Shown here: one piece after another, positions 1 to 5,509 of the stretch
Layout: each line of letters begins with the position of its first letter
Position numbering within the stretch: position 1 is the first letter of the stretch
Assembly: GCA_948744995.1 (NCBI GenBank)
Contig: CAPZCD010000061.1
Span: 1 to 5,509, forward strand
DNA: 5,509 nucleotides
Direction of reading: 5' to 3'
DNA from: an uncultured Rickettsiales bacterium
Lineage (GTDB): Bacteria > Pseudomonadota > Alphaproteobacteria > Rickettsiales > UBA1997
The notes under the pieces: generated by a model
Seen by the model: only the letters and a program-made list of their open reading frames with translations
Databases searched by the model: none
What the model was told of the DNA's origin: nothing
Translations under genes and position numbers: made by a program

Positions 1-60
1 TTTCAAGGGCTTTTAAAGAATTTAAGAAAATTTAAAAAGCGAGGTTGGGGTTAATCTATT

Positions 61-110
61 ATGAATAGTCAAGTAATGAATAGTCAAGTAATATTTATAG
101 AATGAATAGT
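61..110. repeat. 15-bp tandem repeat, two perfect copies plus a partial third
   Basis: The unit ATGAATAGTCAAGTA occurs at 61-75 and, identically and without a gap, at 76-90. Its first nine bases, ATGAATAGT, recur at 102-110 after an 11-base spacer. The unit length is a multiple of three, but no supported reading frame covers it. It reads as a local slippage duplication in non-coding DNA. Binding-site function is possible but unsupported. Confidence 0.85.
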
Positions 111-286
111 ATACTCCATGAGTTTATTTTTAGAAACTGTCCTAACGCGTTTTGGCATACTTATAATCGATAGTATCATCATTAATGTTTTAGCCATAAA
201 TTTGTGAGTAATTATCTATTTGTTTTATTTATACATCATAAAAGTCTAAAAATGAACTGACGAGGTGTGATACCCTCTCATATTAC

Positions 287-586
287 GGGACTACCCACCA
301 CTTTCTCTTCATCTTTAAAATATTCAATCCAGTTCTACTTTTTTAAAATTAAAATATATTAAAAATAAGAAAAATATTATTTTAAACATGAAATTATACA
401 TATTTATAAAAAAGGAATTGACATTATTTTTATAAAAAATATCTATATTTTTTAAAATTGATATTGAAGAGTTATTTTGTTCTTATTTTTTAGTGTATCT
501 TAAGTTATAAAAAACAATGTTAAGTTAATATGAATGTGATTTTTATAGCAAGTATTCAAAGATAAAGAGAAAGTGAGGGTAGTGCC
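287..586. repeat. Separated imperfect inverted repeat, arms 287-316 and 558-586
   Basis: The 30-base left arm matches the reverse complement of the 29-base right arm at about 26 positions with one single-base gap. Shared blocks are ACTACCC (290-296; complement of 577-583), CACTTTCTCTT (299-309; complement of 565-575) and ATCTTT (311-316; complement of 558-563). The arms enclose about 240 bases of A/T-rich DNA with no reading frame. The arms are richer in G and C than the DNA between them, so the match is not a product of low complexity. It could mark a small non-autonomous element, two copies of a dispersed intergenic repeat in opposite orientation, or a paired binding site. No target-site duplication was identified. 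Confidence 0.65.
418..449 (+). promoter_or_regulatory. Possible sigma-70-type promoter for gpmI
   Basis: TTGACA at 418-423 is a perfect -35 hexamer and stands out in the A/T-rich stretch. The partner is poor: TATCTA at 440-445 has a 16-base spacer but a weak match, and TATATT at 444-449 is a better hexamer with an over-long 20-base spacer. Transcription from here would give a leader of about 200 bases containing the hairpin at 577-596. In DNA this rich in A and T, -10-like hexamers are expected by chance, so only the -35 carries weight. Confidence 0.3.
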
Positions 587-596
587 TATACTACCC
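577..596 (+). other. Perfect 7-bp stem hairpin in the gpmI leader
   Basis: GGGTAGT (577-583) and ACTACCC (590-596) are exact reverse complements separated by the six bases GCCTAT. The left half of the stem is also part of the right arm of the longer inverted repeat, and ACTACCC occurs again at 290-296. No T-run follows, so it does not look like an intrinsic terminator. It lies about 60 bases before the chosen gpmI start and could fold in the leader RNA, act as a DNA palindrome for a regulator, or be part of a dispersed repeat. Confidence 0.6.
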
Positions 597-658
597 AAAC
601 GAACTTGAAAATAAAAGCCACATACTATACCATATCAGCATCAATTCAATTTTTTAAT

Positions 659-2191
659 ATGTCCAATAAACTTGTAGTTCTATGTATACTTGACGGTTGG
701 GGTCTAACAAATGATACAAAGTACTCCGCCATAGCTAAAGCTAATACTCCATTTTACGACTCTCTAATCAAAAACTATCCGAATACAGAATTAGAGGCTT
801 CCAGTTTAAGTGTAGGACTACCAGACGGCCAAATGGGAAATTCTGAAGTGGGACATACAACTATAGGTTCCGGCCGTGTAATATTCCAAGATTTACCAAA
901 AATAACTAAAATAGTGGAAGATGGAAAAATACAGGACAATATTGTTTTATCCAATATCATAAAGAAACTAAAAGAAAACAACGGAAATTTGCATTTACTA
1001 GGATTATTTTCCGATGGCGGCGTTCATTCTCATATAAACCACATTATAGCCGTAGCTAAAGTTGCTGCCGATGCCGGTATAAATGTACTTATGCATTGTT
1101 TTTTAGATGGAAGAGATACTCCACAAATGTCAGCTCTAAATTATCTGGATAAATTTAATAAAGAGACTAAAAATTATAAAAACATAAAAATAGCTACATT
1201 AGGTGGAAGATATTACGCAATGGATAGGGACAAAAACTGGGATAGAACTTCAAAAGCTTATGATGTTATAGTTAATGGAAGTGGCAAAAATTCTATATTT
1301 AACCCAGTAGAAGCTGTAGAAAATTCCTATAAAGTAGGTAAAACGGATGAATTTTTAGAACCAGTTGCTATTGGTGATTATAGTGGTATGAAAGATGACG
1401 ACGCATTTATATTTTGTAACTTTAGAGCAGATAGAGCAAGACAACTATCACAAGCTTTAGGTCAAACTGATTTTAATATGTTTGAAAGAAATAAAGTTAT
1501 AAATTTTTCTAGTATGGTCCAATTTACCGAATATTCGGTCGAACATAGTAAATATCTAAAAACTATGTTTCCAAATGAACAAATAACTGAATCTCTGGGA
1601 GAAATTATTTCAAAACAAAATCTCAAACAATTAAGAATTGCCGAAACAGAAAAATACGCACATGTAACCTTTTTCTTCAATGGCGGTATTGAGAAAGAAT
1701 TTGAAGGTGAAGATAGGATTTTAGTAAAATCACCAGCTGTAGCCACCTACGATCTTAAACCTGAGATGTCTTGTTTAGAAGTCAATGAGAAACTAATTAA
1801 TTCTATAAAAAGTAAAAAATACAATTTAATAGTTGTAAATTTTGCTAATCCAGATATGGTGGGTCATACCGGCAATATGGAAGCGGCAGTAAAAGCAGTT
1901 GAAGTTATTGACAAACAGCTGGAAAAATTAGTCAAAGCTGTAAAGGATGTTGATGGAACTATATTTATAACAGCGGATCACGGTAATATTGAAAAAATGT
2001 TTGATGAAATTAAAAACCAACCTTGTACGACCCATACAACGAATAGGGTACCATTTATTGTTGTTAAAAATGATGTTTCTAATATTAACTTAGCAGAATG
2101 GGGTACTTTAGCCGATATTGCTCCAACTATTCTGAAGGAATTTGGTCTTAAAAAGCCTGAAGTTATGAGTGGTAATAGTCTTATACTGTAG
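659..2191 (+). CDS. gpmI: 2,3-bisphosphoglycerate-independent phosphoglycerate mutase
   Basis: This cytosolic enzyme interconverts 3- and 2-phosphoglycerate in glycolysis and gluconeogenesis through a phosphoserine intermediate and two metal ions, usually Mn2+. The 510-residue product has the normal family length. Visible motifs are DGWG with metal ligand D12, NSEVGH with nucleophile S62, SDGGVH with H123, DGRD at 150-153, R184 and R190 in GGRYYAMDR, NFRADR at 254-259, K332 in AETEKYAHV, D399 and H403 in NPDMVGH, D440-H441 in TADHGN, and H459 in THTTN. The alkaline-phosphatase-like core (start and end of the chain) and inserted phosphotransferase domain (roughly 77-310) are both present. ATG 659 is chosen because it puts D12, S62 and H123 at the positions known for the Geobacillus enzyme. 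A TTG at 605 would add 18 residues without homology support. Neither start has a good Shine-Dalgarno sequence. The gene is convergent with the passenger gene, not in an operon with it, and shows no disruption. Confidence 0.96.
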   Translation: MSNKLVVLCILDGWGLTNDTKYSAIAKANTPFYDSLIKNYPNTELEASSLSVGLPDGQMGNSEVGHTTIGSGRVIFQDLPKITKIVEDGKIQDNIVLSNIIKKLKENNGNLHLLGLFSDGGVHSHINHIIAVAKVAADAGINVLMHCFLDGRDTPQMSALNYLDKFNKETKNYKNIKIATLGGRYYAMDRDKNWDRTSKAYDVIVNGSGKNSIFNPVEAVENSYKVGKTDEFLEPVAIGDYSGMKDDDAFIFCNFRADRARQLSQALGQTDFNMFERNKVINFSSMVQFTEYSVEHSKYLKTMFPNEQITESLGEIISKQNLKQLRIAETEKYAHVTFFFNGGIEKEFEGEDRILVKSPAVATYDLKPEMSCLEVNEKLINSIKSKKYNLIVVNFANPDMVGHTGNMEAAVKAVEVIDKQLEKLVKAVKDVDGTIFITADHGNIEKMFDEIKNQPCTTHTTNRVPFIVVKNDVSNINLAEWGTLADIAPTILKEFGLKKPEVMSGNSLIL

Positions 2192-2282
2192 TGTCATGCA
2201 ATTATTATCTTTGTTTGTAGATGATATACCGCCATGCCATATTAATTGTTGCAGTTGTCCATATTTATAGCCGTTTGGTTTT
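2192..2282. other. Gap between convergent genes
   Basis: These 91 bases separate the stop codons of gpmI and the minus-strand passenger gene. No strong stem followed by a T-run is visible on either strand. There is an imperfect 11-bp inverted repeat at 2197-2207 and 2243-2253 (9 of 11 match) and a T6 run at 2279-2284 without a stem before it. Read on the minus strand in a different frame from the passenger gene, the gap is fully open (from about 2299 through it into antisense gpmI). This would be expected if coding sequence was once present here, but proves nothing at this length. Confidence 0.5.
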
Positions 2283-4982
2283 TTAATCTCTCTCCACAAC
2301 CATATTAATCTGATCTATAGTACTTGATAAACTTCTATCTTTTAAAGCACGGGATAGAATAGGTAAATTATCATTATATTTATAAGGACATAGCTTATCA
2401 ATTATAGGTAATGAATTTTCATCTTCCTCATCGTTATTACTATTTTTATCTGTTCTAATATTTGTAGAAGATGGTACTATAGCAGTACTATCGACCTTTT
2501 TACTAACTGTTCCCACCTTTCTTTTAGATGAATTATTGTTATCTGTTTTATCTTCTTCTAATTTTTCTATATTATCGTTGCTGTCTTGCTCATACAGAGG
2601 TAAATTCTTTTTTCTTGTAAACAATGCAGTTATAGTGGGCTTTTTATTTTCATCTTCATTATTATAGTTAATGGTAACGTCAATATCTTCCCCATTGTAT
2701 TTAATTGTTTTACTTATTAAATTAAATCTATCTTTAGTTGGCATAAAATCAAATCCAGCTGTAACTATGTAAAGTTTATTAAAAATAATACCATTTAAAT
2801 TATTCTCATTTATATCCACAGTTAATATTTTACCATTGGTTACAAATAAGTTAGAATTATCTCCTATACCTATTAATCTAGTTATTCTATCATAAAACAC
2901 ACCAATATAAAAGGTTGTATTTGCTTCTATATTAATATTATTAACTACAATCATATTAACCTCTGGCCTCACAAGAAATGAACCATTATACCCACCAGAA
3001 TTTTTAAAGGTTAGAACAGAATGACTATCACTATCACTTATAATATCATGTCCCAGTACAAATGTAGCCATTGTATTAGAATTGTTTGTAAAGGTTACCT
3101 GTGAATTATCTTCCATAAGAAAACCTATAATGCTCCTACCATTACTGCCTTCTACTATTACATTATTAGCTAGCATAAAAGAAGGATTATTACCATTTAG
3201 GTAAAAGTTAATTGTTCCTTTATTGTTAAAAACAATAGAATACTTGTCTCTATAGTTACCATGAAATGTAAATGCAGGGAATATAATATTATTTGTCACA
3301 TCTATAGAATTACCGGTAAAATTTATAATAGAATTATCATGATTGTAAATTAACGAACTTGTAATACCGTTACCATTAACAATGTTATTATTGAATAACA
3401 TTGTTTCTGTCATTTCTATTCCAATATCTGTTGTTCCTTCGTTATAAATAAGGTGCACACCATAGCCTGTTGAATTGAGGGCATTATTTTTAAAAATTAT
3501 AGATTTAGCATTTATTTTCAAAACAGAATTAATATTGTTTCTAAATAATGAGTTGCTGTATTTATTCCTTGATGAATTATTAATAATAGCCAATGTTTCT
3601 GTTATAATTGTCCCACTATTACCGATAGTCATTTCTCCGTGATTGTAAAAAAAGTAAATATGACCATTTGAACTAATAGTATTACCATTGACAGTTACAA
3701 ATCTACCATATACAGTCATAGTGGACCTGGCGAAATTAAAAAATAATGAAGTAGTACTTTTGCCCCTAAGATCATTATTATTAAAAATTGATCTTTCTGT
3801 ATCAGCTGAACCAATGATCGTTCTGGTTCCATCTCTATTATAGAATAAAAAAGTGTAACTATCTGTTGAATTAAGAATATTACCCTCTACAATTATAGAT
3901 CTACCATATAGAATTATGGCAGAACCGTCGCTATAATTGTAAGATAATGCAGCATCACCTTTACTTTCCAATTTATTATAACTAATACCTAATGCTTCCG
4001 TATCAATCGCACCAATAGTCATTTTTCCTTTCTTATTAAAAAACAAGTGGGCAATTTTGTTTGTTGAAATAATGATGTTGTGTTCTACGGCTACACATAT
4101 ACCATATATAACCAAAGTAGAATCTCTAAAATTACCAAATAATAAAGATTTTTCTTTACCTTTAAGTTCGTTATTACTAATAATTGACGTTTCTGTGTTG
4201 ACAGAACCAATTGTTGTTGTCCTATATCTAGAGAATAGAGTAGCATACCTATCTGCTGAATTAATAATGTTACCATATATAGCTATAAATCTGCCATATA
4301 AGGCTATGGTAGGATAATTAAAATTACCAAATAATGAACTTCCAAAAGATTCGTCGTTTAGTAAATTATAACCTATAATAGAAACTCCAATTGCATCCAA
4401 TCCAATAGATATTTCCCCAGAATTATCAATCAAATAATTGAGAGCACTATTTTCTACTTTATTAGCGACAAAGAAAACATAATTAATATTTAAATTCATT
4501 ATTCCACGATTATTGACTAAAGCTTTTGTTGAACTAATTCCTATCATTGCAAATATAAGGTTGTTTATCTGACTTGATTTCACATCAAATTCCATGTCAA
4601 ATCTTGTACCATAAGGTATTTCTAGCCCGCTATCTTTTTCAAAAAATAATATACCCTTATCCGTGGCTAACTCATTTTGTTCAACTGTTTGATTTTTTAC
4701 TAGATGGCTAATACTTAAAATTCCTGCTCTATTCTCTCCAAATGAATTTTGTAATATTAATTGTGGTAGTTGAATAGATCGATTATTGTGGCCTTTTATT
4801 TCTGTTTTATCTATACCATTATATCCATAAAATATACCATCTGAATCTATACTTATAAAACCATTGGCTACCGTTAGTATTTCAGCATGAATATAGTTTT
4901 TAATAGGAATAATTATCATTAATATAGCTAAACATCTTGTAATAATATTAATACCTAACTTCCTTTTCAAAAAATTTAACAT
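2283..4982 (-). CDS. Exported repeat-rich autotransporter-like passenger protein lacking a beta-barrel
   Basis: The 899-residue product starts with a signal peptide: charged n-region (K6, R7, K8), hydrophobic core around 17-27, and a likely cleavage after A33 (IHA|E). Residues 34-200 are Ile/Asn-rich beta-type sequence. Residues 201-527 contain five degenerate 64-67-residue repeats, followed by weaker ones to about 670. Residues 793-858 form an acidic Asn/Asp/Lys/Ser-rich linker, and 859-899 resemble the helix that precedes an autotransporter barrel (LPILSRALKDRSLSSTIDQ). The composition suggests a right-handed beta-helix surface adhesin or similar passenger. The roughly 260-residue barrel that should follow is absent: the frame stops 91 bases before the end of convergent gpmI. 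ATG 4982 is preferred over TTG 5000 because GGAGG at 4992-4996 lies nine bases upstream of it. The exact family and ligand are unknown. The gene may be a truncated pseudogene or encode a periplasmic or separately secreted protein; the long intact frame shows that any truncation is recent or tolerated. Confidence 0.8.
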   Translation of the reverse strand: MLNFLKRKLGINIITRCLAILMIIIPIKNYIHAEILTVANGFISIDSDGIFYGYNGIDKTEIKGHNNRSIQLPQLILQNSFGENRAGILSISHLVKNQTVEQNELATDKGILFFEKDSGLEIPYGTRFDMEFDVKSSQINNLIFAMIGISSTKALVNNRGIMNLNINYVFFVANKVENSALNYLIDNSGEISIGLDAIGVSIIGYNLLNDESFGSSLFGNFNYPTIALYGRFIAIYGNIINSADRYATLFSRYRTTTIGSVNTETSIISNNELKGKEKSLLFGNFRDSTLVIYGICVAVEHNIIISTNKIAHLFFNKKGKMTIGAIDTEALGISYNKLESKGDAALSYNYSDGSAIILYGRSIIVEGNILNSTDSYTFLFYNRDGTRTIIGSADTERSIFNNNDLRGKSTTSLFFNFARSTMTVYGRFVTVNGNTISSNGHIYFFYNHGEMTIGNSGTIITETLAIINNSSRNKYSNSLFRNNINSVLKINAKSIIFKNNALNSTGYGVHLIYNEGTTDIGIEMTETMLFNNNIVNGNGITSSLIYNHDNSIINFTGNSIDVTNNIIFPAFTFHGNYRDKYSIVFNNKGTINFYLNGNNPSFMLANNVIVEGSNGRSIIGFLMEDNSQVTFTNNSNTMATFVLGHDIISDSDSHSVLTFKNSGGYNGSFLVRPEVNMIVVNNINIEANTTFYIGVFYDRITRLIGIGDNSNLFVTNGKILTVDINENNLNGIIFNKLYIVTAGFDFMPTKDRFNLISKTIKYNGEDIDVTINYNNEDENKKPTITALFTRKKNLPLYEQDSNDNIEKLEEDKTDNNNSSKRKVGTVSKKVDSTAIVPSSTNIRTDKNSNNDEEDENSLPIIDKLCPYKYNDNLPILSRALKDRSLSSTIDQINMVVERD
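3402..4382 (-). repeat. Five degenerate ~65-residue (~195-bp) repeats in the passenger
   Basis: On the minus strand the units begin near 4382, 4187, 3992, 3791 and 3593, coding residues 201-265, 266-330, 331-397, 398-463 and 464-527 of the 899-residue protein. The shared pattern is SI-xxNN-L-xGK-xx-SLLFxNF, then a strand such as S-T-hydrophobic-x-hydrophobic-YGR-xx-x-V-xGN-I-xS, then YxFLFYN-xx-G-x-TIG-xx-x-TE. Each unit divides naturally into about three 21-22-residue segments, the size of one beta-helix turn, so one repeat probably equals three turns. Similarity is also visible in the DNA, for example ACCATATA followed by ATTACCAAATAAT near 4098-4144 and 4273-4336. Later units (528 onwards) are too diverged to delimit well. 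Confidence 0.75.
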
Positions 4983-4991
4983 GTAGATCTG

Positions 4992-4996
4992 CCTCC
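4992..4996 (-). promoter_or_regulatory. Shine-Dalgarno sequence of the passenger gene
   Basis: The minus strand reads GGAGG nine bases before ATG 4982, within the cluster GCGGAGGC that is unusually G-rich for this window. This fixes the start at 4982 and rules out the in-frame TTG at 5000, since the ribosome binding site would lie inside the longer frame. Confidence 0.8.
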
Positions 4997-5005
4997 GCAA
5001 AATAG

Positions 5006-5047
5006 ATTAATGGCATTAATATATCATACTAATTATATAATATTCAA
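5006..5047 (-). promoter_or_regulatory. Probable promoter of the passenger gene with overlapping palindrome
   Basis: On the minus strand, TTGAAT (5042-5047, -35) and TATATT (5018-5023, -10) are separated by 18 bases. This predicts a transcript start near 5011 and a leader of about 30 bases containing the ribosome binding site. A perfect TATAAT also lies at 5032-5037 but with a poor -35. The palindrome ATTAAT-GGC-ATTAAT (5006-5020) overlaps the -10 and start region, a place where a regulator could bind. The separate promoter suggests the gene can be expressed independently of its upstream neighbour. Confidence 0.4.
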
Positions 5048-5102
5048 GGATAAATTTAATAATTATTTATGTATAACTATAAAAACGCATCTATATCTCT
5101 CC

Positions 5103-5509
5103 CTATCTAACCATCCACCTTCCCTCTACCCCTATACCTACATTAATATAGTTATCACTATTCTTACCATAGGATATATAACCATTAGCAGATAGTTTAA
5201 GATTAGGATATAATGGATTATAATAGTTAAGAGCTAAAGATAATTCTGTATTAAAATTATTAACATCACTTCTATTATAGATTAAGGTATTATTAATAGT
5301 ATTATTATAGAAACTAATAGTATTATTAGTTTCTTTAGTAAGATTAATATCATATTTAATATTAATAGATGTTCTTAAACTTAAGGTTTTAGATCTATTG
5401 ATATAACTTTGATAATCTAAACCTATAGCAGGAGTAATAATATGTAGAGATAACTTATCCATCTTAATATCAATATTATTGTTATAACTATCTCTAGCTA
5501 TATAGCTAT
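5103..5509 (-). CDS. C-terminal part of an autotransporter-type outer-membrane beta-barrel protein (partial)
   Basis: The frame is open from the right edge to a TAG at 5103-5105, so only the last 134 residues are visible; the internal ATG at 5462 is not the real start. The sequence alternates polar and hydrophobic residues in strand-length blocks, e.g. KLSLHIITPAIGLDYQSY, TLSLRTSINIKYDINL and NLKLSANGYISYGKN. It ends in NVGIGVEGRWMVR, close to the C-terminal strand of autotransporter translocator domains, where an aromatic residue normally lies at or near the end for recognition by the BAM assembly machinery. Here W is fourth from the end. The likely role is to anchor and export an N-terminal passenger outside the window. 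It lies 120 bases upstream of the barrel-less passenger gene on the same strand, so the two look like tandem family members. The barrel assignment is from pattern, not alignment. Confidence 0.75.
   Translation of the reverse strand, partial: SYIARDSYNNNIDIKMDKLSLHIITPAIGLDYQSYINRSKTLSLRTSINIKYDINLTKETNNTISFYNNTINNTLIYNRSDVNNFNTELSLALNYYNPLYPNLKLSANGYISYGKNSDNYINVGIGVEGRWMVR

Larger units (their letters stand above)
1..658. other. Non-coding AT-rich region upstream of gpmI
   Basis: No reading frame here looks like a real gene; every frame is short and broken by stops. Positions 320-500 are nearly pure A/T with many A and T runs, as in decayed or regulatory DNA of reduced genomes. Recognisable structure is limited to a weak inverted repeat at 9-17/31-40, a 15-bp tandem repeat at 61-90, a separated inverted repeat at 287-316 and 558-586, a hairpin at 577-596 and one good -35-like hexamer at 418-423. 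The gpmI frame stays open back to a TTG at 605, but that extension is not expected to be translated. No tRNA or rRNA feature was seen. Confidence 0.7.

Noticed and set aside
9..40. Hairpin GCTTTTAAA / TTTAAAAAGC as a terminator of a gene to the left
   Set aside because: The stem is mostly A/T with a bulge and a 13-base loop, and no T-run follows on either strand.
84..197. 37-residue minus-strand reading frame with an ATG start and a hydrophobic stretch (LMMILSII)
   Set aside because: No ribosome binding site, no recognisable similarity, and it ends inside the tandem repeat; short frames of this size are common by chance.
605..658. TTG-initiated extension of gpmI by 18 residues
   Set aside because: The extension has no Shine-Dalgarno sequence and no family similarity, and starting at ATG 659 gives the usual 510-residue length and canonical positions of D12, S62 and H123.
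775..981. Minus-strand frame inside gpmI
   Set aside because: It is an antisense shadow of the well-supported gpmI coding sequence, as is the one at 1462-1746.
2192..2284. Bidirectional intrinsic terminator between the convergent genes
   Set aside because: The only inverted repeat (2197-2207 and 2243-2253) has two mismatches and a 35-base loop, and the T-run at 2279-2284 has no stem directly before it.
4057..4317. Plus-strand frame of 86 residues inside the passenger gene
   Set aside because: It lies opposite the repeat region and its length follows from the repeated, stop-poor coding sequence; no start signal or similarity supports it. The minus-strand frame at 4091-4276 is rejected for the same reason.
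3402..4382. CRISPR-like array because of regular spacing
   Set aside because: The roughly 195-base periodicity lies within one open reading frame and is conserved at protein level; units are degenerate with no short identical repeats and unique spacers.
5010..5195. Plus-strand 61-residue frame at the passenger promoter and barrel gene end
   Set aside because: It overlaps the barrel-protein coding sequence antisense, has low-complexity composition and no ribosome binding site.

Overview
The window is strongly AT-rich and holds two complete genes, the 3' end of a third, and about 650 bases of non-coding DNA at the left. Together, an AT-rich glycolytic gene, Asn/Ile-rich autotransporter proteins in tandem and long non-coding stretches suggest a host-associated alphaproteobacterium, most likely of the order Rickettsiales or a similar reduced intracellular lineage. 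That placement is an inference from composition and gene content and was not tested by alignment.

Layout: (1) Positions 1-658 contain no convincing gene. They hold a short 15-bp tandem repeat, a long imperfect inverted repeat (287-316 against 558-586), a compact hairpin (577-596) and a possible promoter for the gene that follows. (2) Positions 659-2191, plus strand: gpmI, cofactor-independent phosphoglycerate mutase, intact with all recognisable catalytic residues. (3) Positions 2192-2282: a short gap between convergent genes. (4) Positions 2283-4982, minus strand: an 899-residue exported, Asn-rich, repeat-built passenger protein of autotransporter type. It ends where a beta-barrel would be expected to begin, so the translocator domain is missing. 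(5) Positions 4983-5102: a spacer with a plausible minus-strand promoter and a clear ribosome binding site for the passenger gene. (6) Positions 5103-5509, minus strand: the C-terminal part of another protein, which looks like the end of an autotransporter beta-barrel and runs off the right edge.

Functionally, gpmI is a housekeeping glycolysis/gluconeogenesis gene that merely faces the surface-protein locus. The two minus-strand genes look like neighbouring members of an autotransporter family: one keeps its barrel end, the other has a signal peptide and passenger but no barrel. The most interesting point is whether the barrel-less gene is a decaying pseudogene, a reservoir for recombination, or a passenger that works in the periplasm. 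I see no evidence for a wholly new system, CRISPR array, phage or insertion sequence.
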